Origin: Phytophthora quininea
Lineage: Eukaryota > Oomycota > Peronosporomycetes > Peronosporales > Peronosporaceae
Direction: 5' to 3'
Length of the DNA stretch: 35,262 nucleotides
Assembly: GCA_011947345.1 (NCBI GenBank)
Contig: JAAVTG010000307.1
Span: 1-35,262 of the forward strand
Notes under the pieces: generated by a model
What the model was told of the DNA's origin: nothing
Database searches by the model: none
What the model saw: the letters and a program-made list of their open reading frames with translations, nothing else
Part shown: positions 23,057-33,426 of the stretch, piece by piece
How positions within the stretch are numbered: the stretch's first letter is position 1
Layout: each line of letters starts with the position of its first letter
Made by a program: the position numbers and the translations under genes

Positions 23057-23441
23057 TTAGCATTGGGGTCGCCCGCTCACGCGGGCGATAGGACATGGTT
23101 CAATGCAAACCGTTGCGCTCGATTTGCATCTCGCTCCACTACTCGCCAGTGCCATCTTCGCTGTCGATCGGCAGCGGGATGGAGCTGCGGGCCATGTTAA
23201 AGACGCAGGCGAAGTTTTCAAATGCAAAGGTAGACATGCATCGATGCAGTTAGAAGCCCTGGCGAGCAGCGAAAACATCGCGCTAGACGACGTTCTTCGT
23301 GTGCACAGCGTCCTCCTCGATGGCAGAGTCATTCACCATGATCGTGATGCCCTTTCTGGACCTCGCGCGCGACAGTGCCACGTAGAGCTGCCCGTGAGAG
23401 AACACAGGGCCTTGCAGGCGAATGCAACGTGAAATGTACTC
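23057..23441 (-). mobile_element. Helitron 3' end (rolling-circle transposon)
   Basis: Read on the minus strand, the end of a Pif1-like helicase frame is followed after about 200 nt by a strong hairpin (23069-23076 with 23081-23088, 8 bp, four-base loop). Eight nucleotides later comes CTAA at 23057-23060, followed by T. A 3' hairpin, a CTRR terminus and insertion between A and T are the Helitron signature. The element's other (5', TC) end would be at higher coordinates; I could not locate it, and the helicase is cut off at about 23441, so the copy looks truncated. Confidence 0.75.
23283..23441 (-). pseudogene. C-terminal remnant of Helitron Pif1-like helicase
   Basis: A 52-codon frame reads EYISRCIRLQ, GPVFSHGQLYVALSRARSRK and GITIMVNDSAIEED, then ends VV-stop. 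PVFSHGQLYVALSR is the conserved superfamily-1 motif VI region of Pif1-like helicases in Helitron Rep/helicase proteins. Everything upstream (helicase motifs I-V and the rolling-circle Rep domain) is absent. It lies just inside the Helitron 3' terminus, the position expected of the helicase C-terminus. Confidence 0.8.
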
Positions 23442-23940
23442 CTGTTGTCCAGCGCCCCCATTGCATCCTCAGAGTATAGCTACATCTGCGCACGCTCCAT
23501 CGCTCTATTTGAAATCGAAAGTGCATGCGGTGATATACAGTGTAGATATCTGCTTCAACACGCCGCAGAGATTAGTCCCAACTGAATACAATCTTCTGTT
23601 GCAGATAAGACTACGAAGAAATTGTAGTGTAGCTCAGATCAAGTGCATACAAAATATTATTGATAGCCATGCATGGACTTCGGCAGTAGTCTCCGTCAAC
23701 GACAACAGCTCCTGCGTGTAACTGTCGTGGCATCTAAGCACTGTCACGTGCCCAAAAGCACGCAGCATGTGGTCCGTGTACTGAAGCAACACATGTGAAA
23801 TGAGTAGTCTCGTTCGTGTAGGGCTTTCAGTCAGTCACACACATACGTGTAGTTTTTCCATACAAACGTGTGGCGAAGGTCGATGAAACTTTTCGCCCAG
23901 GGTGTATAGTGACCACGGTAGATGGGGGATGTACCTAGGA
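23442..23940. other. Spacer with no recognisable feature
   Basis: No coding family, tRNA-like motif or strong repeat was seen between the helicase remnant and the GAACGCA repeat field. Composition is close to balanced. Confidence 0.4.
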
Positions 23941-24940
23941 AGTGTATCTGGCAAACAGAACTTCCAGGAAAGATCTTGGACGCAGACCTTGATCTGCGTT
24001 CAGGAACTTGGCGTGCACCTTGTGATAATCCCTGTCGGCTCGATCGCTAGATTTGGCGGACCGGATTTGCCACCAGGCACTCAAGGTTTGGGGATTTGCT
24101 TGTTCTTGGACGCACTTTGTAGAACGCACTTGACTCTTGAACGCACTCGTGCGGTGTGGAGAGACGAGGGAGCGTGGAGCGTAGAGCGTAGAGAGAACTT
24201 CTCCACTTAAAACCAACAATACAGAGAATCCGATGTGCTAAACGCACTAATATGTAGCCGTCGCTTATTCTTTGAGACCCTTGGACGGGGGTCTGTAGCC
24301 GAGTACAATCAGGAATGTGCACCCAAGACACTCGGGTCACCTTGGGCACTCCTGGACGATCGCGCACCACCCTCAACGAGGGAAAAACACTAGGCCAGAC
24401 GGGGCCTTGACGCTTGAGCCGGAGAACTTGACCAACCGTGGACTTCTCGGGGGCTCTTGAACGCAGTTACAGTTCCGATTTGGACTCCTGCACGCTTACT
24501 GCCAACGCGCACCGGAGGTGGGAGATAATATGAAATGGGTTGTCGCCACGGACAGACGGCCCAACTGGGAAATGGAATGGGGGAACCCTGGACGCACGCG
24601 CCTTAAGACCCCCTACCCAACTTGACTTGACACGGATGGGGAGATCCGGCGACACCCAGGCCGTCCTGTCCTTCACGCCTTGCACGCACGCGCTCTCAGG
24701 AAACCGCTTCCAAAACCACTTGTGGGCTTCTTGGCAAATCGAACTCTCTGTTTGTTTTATCTAAGACTCTTTCTCTCTCTCTTCTCTCTCTGTGCTCTTG
24801 CGACTCTGGGTACAAATCAGGCTTCTACGTTTATCTTGGCTTGAGTATGTGCAGGACTTGTCGACTCGACACTTCTACTGGATTCTTTCCCAAGTTCAAC
24901 TTGTGGCGTAATCATCGGCACCGAAAACAGATCATCATCC

Positions 24941-25000
24941 AGGACGCACTTGTGTTCAGGACGCACTTGTGTTCAGGACGCACTTGTGTTCAGGACGCAC
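24941..25000 (+). repeat. 17-bp tandem repeat array
   Basis: The unit AGGACGCACTTGTGTTC is repeated exactly three times (24941-24957, 24958-24974, 24975-24991), followed by a partial diverged copy leading into TTGAACGCACTT. It shares the core of the surrounding repeat field. Confidence 0.9.
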
Positions 25001-25118
25001 TTGGTATCTTGAACGCACTTCCATCTTGGATGCCAGTCCTTGAACGCACATTCGATACATCCGTATAGTGAAATCCACAGAGGCATGATGCGTCCAAGGA
25101 ATATCGACTTGGACTCAT

Positions 25119-25238
25119 CTGCGTTCAGGACGTCATGGCCTGCGTTCAGAACATCATGGTCTGCGTTCAGAACATCATGGTCTGCGTTCAGAACACACGG
25201 ACTGCGTTCAGGATATCTTAGACCGCGTTCAGGATAAC
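25119..25238 (-). repeat. 21-bp tandem repeat array, in frame on the minus strand
   Basis: Units such as TGCGTTCAGAACATCATGGT start at 25120, 25141, 25162 and 25183 with a 21-bp period, followed by diverged copies near 25203 and 25223. Because 21 is a multiple of three, the minus strand reads a seven-residue repeat (VLNADHD) in one open frame (24973-25254). Whether this is translated is unknown. Confidence 0.85.
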
Positions 25239-25975
25239 TTCGGTGGGAACACATTCTGGGACATGCTTGATGCCTGCTGCGGGTGCTGCAGGGCCTTTGT
25301 TACCGGCCAAGGCAAGGGCGGGTCCCCGTGCGGATACATTCCGCACGGAGATTTGCACCTTAAGAGGTAACCCACCTTCAGGACGAGGGTCGGCCGAGAC
25401 TGAGTGCTCATCTGCGTCCAAGGGAATTCTGCATCCTTGCGCGCACTTCTCGTACCTAAGGTCCCTCCTTGGTAGGACACCTGCATCCAGCGCAGCTGTG
25501 TTCAAACCGTCTCTCACAGTACGCATGCGTCGTTTCCCACTCGAAATTTTCATCCACCAATCAGCGTCCAGTATCTTGCGTTCAGTATACTCCACATAGA
25601 AAAATCCACTTTCACATCGTGTCAAACGTGTTAACAACTGCACATAGCCTACCATTTCCGCGGTAATCAAGCGGTCAGTACATCATGAACCGTTGTCCAG
25701 GACACACGCAATGCAGTTGAGAGAGTACTATTTAACCACTTGGCGATACAGTGGCTTTTGTTTCTTTCGTGGAGCACACGTGAAGCGCGTGTCCAGCATC
25801 GACATCGTGTAGACGTGCCTGCGGGCGTGGAAAAGGTGCTAATGCTGGCCGAACGACAGCAATCAGCATCAACATAGGTAGCACGGAAGTCTGTCGTCGT
25901 GGGTTTAACAATCGACCCATTCAGACACCAAAACAGACGTGTCTGCAAACGATGGTTCTGAACGCAGGCAGTACG

Positions 25976-27278
25976 TGCCATAGGCTACAGAGGATCGCAC
26001 ATGGCGTGTGTGAAATCTACGTGCCCAGAGCGAATATGATAACTACAGCTCACACGGGGGCGTATAGCAGTGGTTCTAGTATGTAGAGAGCGACTCAAGT
26101 AGCTGACGCCATAGTACAGCCAATGATTGCATGCATAAACCAATAGGCATTCCACCTACGTGTGTGGTTGTCAGTGTCAATAAAATCACCGTCCTCGGTG
26201 GTGCGGTGGTAACTCAAAATATATGCGTTCGTGACATGCAGTGGTTTATGTGTGTACAGCATGTTGAAGCCAGGCTGTTAAGATGCACTCAACAGACCCA
26301 ACAGTTGTGATTATACTGGGAATACCTCGGGATGAGGAAAGTAAAGACCCAACGGATTAATTCTTGGCGTGTAACCTGGGTAGAAATTCGGGTAACCTTA
26401 CATCTACTCAACATTCGAGACACATCGTACAGTACAGCGAATACAGTAGATGCGGTGGACCTACAAATCAATGCAAAAACCTGGACTGTGAACCATATAT
26501 TTCCAGCCTAAATCGCAGACGATCTAGTGTAGTTGTACCAATCTGCGGAAACGACACAGAAAATAGTACAATATCGACGACAACGGTGAAAAACTTGATT
26601 TTATAACGCACCCTACAAAACTTCACTACATTTATATGACAACTGTGTTTTCGTATTTTTGTTTACTAAAATATTATTTCAGTGTTCTATAAACGTCTAC
26701 GTCAAAAGGGAGCACAGGTTCAATTCATAAGACAGGTTTATCGGTGGTCTGTGTGCGCAACACTGCCGCCGCTGTCCGCTTGCTGCCCGTTCCGGGAATC
26801 GCCGCGCTCCTCGCTCGCTTGGCCCGGCCGCTTGATCTTGAGAAGTGCGATCGAAAGCCGGCTAGGTCCCGCCTCCCGCTAAAGTACGAATTCGCTATCG
26901 TAGGTTCCATGACGTTCTAGACAGTTCGCCACACACCCAATATATTTAATGACGATAGGTAGGATGCAGGCAATGGGGCGGAAAAATTACGGACGAAATG
27001 ACCACGGACACACAGACGGACAGCGTACGGCCTTATTACGAAGCACAATGTGTTAGTATACAAAAGCGAAGTGCAAATCACGGAGCAGCGTGCATGACGG
27101 ATGATTCAGCGATCACAATGAGCGCTAAAATGACATTTCAGATGCGCGTGACCGCTGGAGGAACTTGACACCGGCCTTCGTCACTGCAATACAGAGCGAC
27201 ATACACGTCGTAGGCCTGGCCAAAGTTTGGTGAAGCAACTCCTAGCGGATTTGTCGATTCGGTAACTTGTTCTTAGGG
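25976..27278. other. AT-rich region with no recognisable gene
   Basis: About 1.3 kb with only short open frames that match nothing I know. A short GC-rich island lies at about 26760-26880. A GGTTCAATTC string near 26716 resembles a tRNA T-loop but lacks a pairing T stem. Terminal inverted repeats for the transposase to the right were sought here and not found. Confidence 0.4.
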
Positions 27279-28882
27279 TCAGTGGATACCTTTTCGCGAT
27301 CTTGACCTAGTTGAAGTTGGGATCTTTGTCGTTTGCTTCTTTATTCTCTCCTTTTGGTTCATCTCTTTCTCAAATTGCTTCAGAATAGCTGCTTGTTCAC
27401 GCTTTTCTCGCTTCTCCTGTCTCTCTCGAGCTTTGATGGCACGGTCCTCGACTTTTTGGCGACGCCGAGCCTCGGCTTCTAGAACCACAGCTTTCATTTC
27501 TGGACGCGTCATGAGCACACCTCCATCAACGAAAGTTTTCGACCGCTTTGGAGGCTTGGGGGCAGGCTCCATCGTTGACATCGTCTGCATCCCCATGAAT
27601 GCTGCTGTCAGCGTATCGTGATCTTTCCCGTTTCACTTGAGCTTGCGCTTATCCCTTGGGATTAGATTAGGCAGACTGCCAATGTAATTGACGTGCGGGA
27701 GCTCAGATACTACCGGCGCTTTGCCCACGATGCGCTGCAACATTGTTTCAAGGATAACGGAAAGACTCCAGCCCATCGAAACGATGCAAGGCAGTTTTTC
27801 ATTGTCACCGCACTCTTCCAAGCTTTGGTTACTAAGCCAGCGAGATCGTGTTTGGAAGGCTGTACTTGATGGTATCTGAGCGGAAAGTCCTCGAACTGCT
27901 TTTCGTAGTTGCGCTTGAGTGCAGAGTAAACAGCATCATGGAGAGGCTGCGTGAAGTGACTTATGTGAGACGGCAATACGAAGATCATGATATCGTGTGC
28001 GGTAGCGTAATCGAGAACAGGGCCATTGTTATGGGAGAAGTGGCCGTCCAAAATGAGAAGCGCGGGTCTTGCAGCATTCCGCTTTACCATATGTCTCTCG
28101 AAAAACTTAAGCCAATGCAAAAGAGAAACCCGTTTATATTGGACAAGTCGGTAACAATACAAACTGCTTCGTCGTCAGTCCCATCCATCCAGCTTAATTG
28201 CTTGCGCTTCCCTTGAAAAATGAACATGGGAGGCATTTGATGTCCAGCAGCACTCACACACGCCATAACTGACACGTTTCCTCTATCATTTGAAGGAAGA
28301 ACGTTGGCTTTCATGCCTTTGTAGCAGATAACCCTCGGGGTTCTCCTTCCTTGAGGACAGAACCCGGTCTCATCGCAATCCCATACTTGCGTGGAATCGA
28401 GGCCTTTCATGGCATCTTGTAGTTGTCGTGGTAGTCGCGAATGCGCTCCTCGATGGACATATCGAAGAGCTTGGCATCGAGAATTTGGGATCGCTTTCAA
28501 ATAAGACGTCCCTGTGGCGCGCGACAAAGCGAAGAGACCACTTCTTGGAGGGAAATGAGGCTGGAACGCTTCCATGTTTCTCGATTTCCACCCCCAACGA
28601 GGATTCGAAGCTCGTTGTCTGTCATGCAGGCCCGTGTTTCGACCGCAGCAGGATCACCTCGATGATGCCGTCTTCATCATGTGTACAAAGAGTAGCATGA
28701 CGCCCCTTGTTAGCGTCAATCGACACTTCACCCGTAGTCCGCCTGTGGGGGCATGTCTTGGCAACGCCAAACGCGGCCCCTGCCCTAGACAGCGACACTC
28801 CTTCTTCACGCTTGTGCTTGAGTGCCCTCTCGAACTTGCTAGTCTGATCTTGACGGCGAGCAGGTGTAGGCTCGGACGGCAT
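27279..28882 (-). pseudogene. Decayed pogo-like (DDE_1) transposase
   Basis: Segments in successive minus-strand frames together describe a Tc1/mariner-superfamily pogo transposase. They are an N-terminal psq-type helix-turn-helix (GVSLSRAGAAFGVAKTCPHR), then VWDCDETGF (first catalytic Asp), GNVSVMACVSAAGHQMPPMF, ALLILDGHFSHN (second Asp), FVLPSHISHFTQPLHDAVYS near the third acidic position, and a Lys/Arg/Glu-rich coiled tail (27279-27596). Frame changes occur near 28600, 28120 and 27760, and an in-frame TGA lies near 27633. At the third position the order is QPL-His-Asp where many relatives have QPLD, which may affect catalysis. The ATG at 28882 begins MPSEPTPARRQDQTSKFERA. No terminal inverted repeats or TA duplication were found. 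Some breaks may be base-call errors, as elsewhere in the window, but the copy is probably inactive. Confidence 0.8.
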
Positions 28883-30259
28883 GGTAGCATTTGCACCGGC
28901 TGAATACTCGACTTCGACTGAACTTGAACCTGATTTGGCGAGTTGGAAAATGAAGGCTCCTGAGTTGAATTTTCGCTCAATCCGAGCGCGGCAAAAGGGA
29001 GAGGCAACGCCGTTTCTTTCTCTATCGATATGTGCCTTTGGTGTGGCTTCGAACCGATTTCGCGAGTGAGCTTTTCGCGTCCAAAAATACCACAGTAAAT
29101 GTATCGTACCGATAAAAGGGCTGTTCCGATTTCTGTTAGACCTCTTCAGCACACGCACATCGACGCTGTTCATGATTTTCGCAAAGGAAACCACAATGAC
29201 TGTCAATCAGGACTCCCATTTGGACACAGAGATAAATTAGTTCTCGTGGTGTGGGTGACGGTGGAGAAGGCGACGACGCAGTGCTTTCAAGAGCTACAGT
29301 AGTAACTTTGAGCAGGAATCCGCTTTTCTTGGTGAATGCTGGAATGCTTCGGCTTTGAGCAAATACAACTGGAGCAAACAGCAGCGCGCGCATGCCAACA
29401 CTTTACCGACAGCCGAAGACTGTCCGCTTGCAGAGCGTCATGAAATATTTCGAGGCTTGAGCAGGTAGCAGTGCAGAAAGCTTCAACTTGAAGCTGCCTT
29501 CGGCTGTTTCAAAATTGTTAAGCAGCTCCGGCACAGCAATCGAACAAGATTCGTCCACGTGCTGCAGCTCGTTTCAATCAAGCTGTTTGGCCATCTGAGC
29601 ACTGTTTTCAGATACGCAGCAGAGGCTGCTGCTGATCCAAGGCCGACACATGCTTCCTGTGCTCGTGCCCCTGCGAGCTTTCCTCCACAAGCGGAGGTTT
29701 CCATAAGTTTCTTGCCACGTTCCGCCGCTGCAGTCACGTCATCCGAGCCCGCTTTCACGTTCGGCAGAGACTCGTCAATGCGCTAAGGGCCTCCGCCGTT
29801 GCTGATACGTTCCGCCGCGCGAACCGTGTCTGCCCGTCTTGTCAATCGACTTGACGCGGGGAGGGCCATAGCGCTGCCGCTTCAACTCGCTGTCGCGCCG
29901 AAGGTGACGCGGGATAAGATCCCCCATCGACTAGGCGTGTCTGGCTGTGACGGCGGCACCCTGCAGCGGTGGACTCCTCGTAGATGAGGCCCGAGATACG
30001 CTTCACACGGCGGATGGCCGATGTGATCCAGACAACGAGGACCGCTTCGACTGTGATATCTGCAACATATTTCCAGTGCTAGACACGTTCGTTTCCACCG
30101 CTGCGCTCAGCATTGTTTATGGCGTCGCGAAGATGACGCCTGATTTCATTTCCACTATAGAGTTGAAGTGCTCACATGCCGCTGAGCTTGGGTGGCCGTA
30201 AATTGATCTAAAGTGCTTGCTACCGTCGCAGACCCGAGTGCTCTTGTAGACACGCTCGG
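28883..30259. other. Region with no recognisable gene between transposase and RG-rich gene
   Basis: Short open frames on both strands (for example 29483-29758 on the minus strand) are Ala/Ser-rich and match nothing known to me. The leftmost part probably belongs to the 5' flank of the transposon. Confidence 0.4.
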
Positions 30260-31556
30260 ATGAAAGCTGCGAGCTGCTTGCTGCTGCTAATATCCGAATC
30301 TGCCTGCCAGCGAACACTCGCAATGAGCTACGTCCCTTACGTCGTGTTGCCAAACGGCATGGTTGTTGCCGTGCCTCACCTCGCGCTGCCAAACGGCAAC
30401 TTTGCTCTCTTGCCTCAAGAACCGGAAGCGGCTCAGCAGTCGGCAGTTCAGCCTCTTCAAGCACCGGGAGCACCGGGAGCAGCTCAGCAGTCGGCAGTTC
30501 AGCCTCTTCAACAGGCTCGGCCACCCCAACACGAACAGCAACCACCGCGTGGGCGTGGTCGTCAACGAGGGCGTGGGGATCAGCGCGGACGTGGACGTCA
30601 GCGGGAGCGCGGAGGTCAGCGAGGACGCGGAGGCCAACAAGGACGCGGAGGCCAACGTGAGGACGGGGCCCAGGGACCACAGGTGCCACCTCCTCTTCCT
30701 CAAGGAGGAAATGACAGGAGACCTGCACGCCATGATCCCGACGAAGGCTTCGTTTTCGAGATCCCCGAAGGCGCATCGCACTACTGCTTGCGAATCGGCC
30801 GGCTTGGCGACCGCTTCGGACACGGCGACTCTGCACGGTTCCTCTGGGAAATCTTGGGGTGAATCCCGACGGGGACGACTTCAACCTCGACGACGTTGTG
30901 GTCAAGTTTGGTATCAGCTGGACGCTCACGGACGACCGACTGCGAGGACTGCCGTCCGAGTATAATTTCCCACCTGGAGTCACAAGCAACGACTTTGAGA
31001 TCATGTGGGCGCTGCCATGTGAGATGGCGACGCAGGCGGAGATGGAGGAGTTCCTTAGGACTCAAGAGAGATTTACTATGGCTGGGGTCAACTACGCCGA
31101 CATGCGCTGCCCGCTGTGCTCCAACATTAACCGCCGGACGGGCAGGCCCATTCAGCACGGCGAGTTTGTCTTCGCTACCACCGACGCAGAAGTCCAAACG
31201 CTCAGGACTATCTTCAGGGAGTTGGTCCGCTGGGATGGCGGGACGAGTACTCGCACCAGCACGCGCTTATTAGGAAGCATCACGGAGTGGTGTGTCGCCT
31301 CTGCAAGGCCGCAGGTCGGTCGTCGTTCTTCAGTTACCCCCTACGAATGGAAAACATTCGGCGTCACTTCGAGGGGACTAACATGCACCAGGAAGACTGG
31401 CCTCGCTATCACAGCACGGTTCGGAACACGACAACAGAACGGGGCTACTGGGCGAACCAAGTGCGTGAGGCGCGCGACGCGAACAGGCCAGCGGTGGTGG
31501 TGCGAAGGCTGCAGCGCATCTACACTGACCTAGACCGGGAGTATGCTTTCCAGTAG
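30260..31556 (+). CDS. RG-rich protein with two CxxC zinc-finger-like motifs, unknown function
   Basis: About 430 residues after allowing for two frame changes. The N-terminus has imperfect repeats (YVVLPNGMVVAVPH / LALPNGNFALLPQ) and a duplicated AAQQSAVQPLQ. Next comes a box of RGRG and QRGRGGQ units (about residues 95-135) like RNA-binding RGG regions. A folded part follows: GFVFEIPEGASHYCLRIGRL, then FNLDDVVVKFGISWTLTDDR, CPLCSNINRRTGRPIQHGEF, and CRLCKAAGRSSFFSY with RRHFEGTNMH. The last is a possible C2H2/BED-like finger (CxxC...HxxxxxH). Breaks lie near 30858 (...WEILG to VNPDGDDFN) and 31242 (RWDG to DEYSHQHALIRKHH), both at G runs. The start may be 30260 or the ATG at 30323 (MSYVPYV). 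Its position between decayed transposons suggests a mobile-element or expanded-family gene. I assign no function. Confidence 0.55.
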
Positions 31557-31798
31557 ATCCTTGTCGACTGTGTTGCGGAGCATGCCGATGGCAGCAGTGC
31601 ATCTTCGACGTTGATCGTTCGTCCCGTGAAGTCCACGCAGTAGTGGAGTTTTTCCTACACCGGGTTTATCCGCTTCGAGTATATGAAAGAGATCAGATGC
31701 GTGGCATAATAAAAACAATAAAAGTGTTCGTCTTGTTACCTTATACTTTGCCTCTGCAGCACAAGCTCCGCTTGTCGTGTCATGTGGCATTGCAAGAG

Positions 31799-32032
31799 CT
31801 AACAGCTCGTATTGTTTTGCGAACTTGAACTGGGTCTTGAGAGGAACCAAGAACCTGCCCGACTTTGCGCTCGGATCACTTCCAACGTGTTCCGCAAGAC
31901 TGGCAGGTCTCCCGACACCGTCGGCAGGTGCTTCACAGCTCGATCGTGAGCTGATGGCACTGCCAAGTAGACGAGAATTGCCGCCACGCAGGACGCCGTG
32001 ACCGTCACAGGAGAAAGCCACTCCACTTTCAT
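31799..32032 (-). pseudogene. Cytochrome P450 N-terminal fragment with its own promoter
   Basis: The ATG at 32032 opens MKVEWLSPVTVTASCVAAIL, a membrane anchor. It is followed by HLPTVSGDLPVLRNTLEVIR, the proline-rich hinge and first segment of microsomal P450s. After about 60 residues the match is lost: the frame closes at 31799, an alternative frame continues GRFLVPLKTQFKFAKQYE, and no P450 core follows before the RG-rich gene. An initiator-like TCATTCTCA lies at 32061-32069 on this strand. The fragment lies about 100 bp downstream (same strand) of a P450 body lacking just this N-terminal part, so the two pieces look like complementary remnants in permuted order. Confidence 0.7.
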
Positions 32033-32060
32033 CGTCGTATCCTCCGCGAAGTGTCCAGAG

Positions 32061-32069
32061 TGAGAATGA
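32061..32069 (-). promoter_or_regulatory. Initiator-like element of the P450 N-terminal fragment
   Basis: TCATTCTCA on the minus strand fits the oomycete initiator core TCATTYYN, about 30-37 nt upstream of the ATG at 32032. The flanking CAWTTT part is poorly matched. Confidence 0.45.
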
Positions 32070-32131
32070 CTGATTGACCATTACATGCTGAATTGATTGT
32101 GAAGTTTACGGGATGGCTGTCTTCCTACACC

Positions 32132-33426
32132 CTAGCGACGGCGACATCCACCGGGCCTTTCACCTGCAGAGTCATGGACGGCACGTACGTGAACTCGCTC
32201 GGGTTTTTATCGTCTGGATGTCGAACTTGCTCAAGACCGTGGCGAGGGTGATCTTTATCTCCGCAAGAGCGAACCGCATGCCCAGACACATCCGCGGGCC
32301 TGCGAGGAAGGCAGTGAACTTGTACGGCGAGACGTGGATGACCTTCCCAGTGGCTCGGTCGATCCAGCGATCGGGGTTGAAGTCCTCAGCGTCGGGACCC
32401 CACACGGTCTCAAGGCGTCCCATAGCGTAGTGCGGCAGGATGATCCTCGTGCCGGCCTTGATGAGCGTGCCGTTGTAGAGCGTCGAGTCTTGCGTTGCGA
32501 TTCGCTGCGTGGCAGGCGCGACGGGGTTCAGTCGAAGACACTCGCGAATCGCAGCTTCCAAGTAGATGAGACCGTCAATTTCCTCCTGGGCGTCTCTGCA
32601 TCATCCAGACCAAGCCTCGGCAGTTTGTCGGCCAGCTCGCTACGTACACGGCTCAACACTTCCGGGTGGCGGTTCATCTCGATGATGAACCAGGTCATGG
32701 TCAACGACGTCGAGTCGCGACCAGCGAAGAGAAACACCATCGACATATCCCGCAACATCTTTGGAGTCATCTCGATGTGGTCGTCGCCGCAGTACTCGAC
32801 ATTGGCCTTGTCCAGGAACAGCGAGATGAGGTCCTCCTCAGGACCAGACTCCCCTTGGTTCCGCTTCTCCAAATTGCGGTTGATGACATCGTACACGACG
32901 CCGTTAATCAGCTCCAGGTCGCGGTTCATTTGCCTTTCAGCACCGACGTTCAGCCACCGAGCTACCTTCCAGATGCACATTGGCTGCTGGAACCGCTCCA
33001 TGATCCGTCGAGACGCTCGTTCAAAGGCCTCCATGAAGTCCGAGTTGCCTCCCGTCTGCAACCCATTCAGCTCCACGCCAAAGCCGATCTTAGAGAAGAC
33101 GTCCATTGTGAAAAAGTCGAGCATCCTCTTGATATTGATGGTCTCACCCAGCTCTGAAGCTTGTCGGAGCTTGGTCACCAGCAGAACGCTGTGGTCTCGC
33201 ACCACGTGCTCCATGGCGTCTCGGATCTTGTTTATGGAGAAGAAGTGGCTTGCAGCTTTGCGTTGGTGGTTCCAAAGAGCACCGTCTACGACAAAGATGC
33301 CATCCCCAGCAGGTCGTGGGATATCGTCGCTACTGCAGGACCCTTGACAAACACCAACACCTCTCGAACTGCGTCTTGAGAACGTCTTCCATAGCATAGC
33401 TTCGGGACTGCTCTCTCCACCTCCCA
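32132..33426 (-). pseudogene. Cytochrome P450 body lacking its N-terminus (CYP86-like/oomycete type)
   Basis: A haem monooxygenase resembling the fatty-acid-hydroxylating CYP86/CYP52 group and oomycete relatives. Seen: GDGIFVVDGALWNHQRKAAS (C helix with WxxxR), FLFAGRDSTSLTMTW (I-helix AGRDST), EAAIRECLRLNP (ExxR), FNPDRWID, and FLAGPRMCLGMRFALAE with the haem-ligand Cys. The true C-terminus is EFTYVPSMTLQVKGPVDVAV with TAG at 32132. Frame changes near 32589 (C run) and 32212 fit lost bases. Near 33310-33400 the text moves through three frames (MEDVLKTQFE, VFVKGPAVATISHDLLG, GDGIFVVDG). The first roughly 100 residues, including the membrane anchor, are absent: the coding match stops at an 18-bp perfect palindrome. 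The matching N-terminal segment lies downstream at 31799-32032. Core residues are intact, but as laid out the gene is not functional. Confidence 0.85.

Larger units (their letters stand above)
23975..25975. repeat. Degenerate repeat field with GAACGCA/TGCGTTC core
   Basis: A short core, (G/A)ACGCA on the plus strand or its complement TGCGT(T/C)C, recurs about twenty times here, for example near 23978, 23995, 24109, 24122, 24138, 24239, 24458, 24588, 24942-25045, 25120-25230, 25407, 25578 and 25962. The left part is mainly in one orientation (TTGAACGCACTT) and the right part mainly in the other (CTGCGTTCAGGA). Two ordered tandem arrays are embedded and listed separately. A CT-rich tract lies at 24765-24800. 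I recognise no known family. Confidence 0.6.

Noticed and set aside
24200..24850. Possible solo LTR with a CT-rich leader tract
   Set aside because: No matching second copy, no clear TG...CA ends and no target duplication or primer-binding site were visible.
25218..25670. 150-codon minus-strand open frame overlapping the repeat field
   Set aside because: Part of its length is repeat-derived, no domain is recognised and there is no promoter-like sequence; kept as repeat field only.
26700..26730. Possible tRNA T-loop (GGTTCAATTC)
   Set aside because: The flanking bases do not pair into a five-base T stem and no acceptor or anticodon stem could be folded around it.
31530..32081. 183-codon minus-strand open frame as a separate gene
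   Set aside because: It overlaps the P450 N-terminal fragment in another frame, is low in family content, and mixes sequence from either side of the P450 break.
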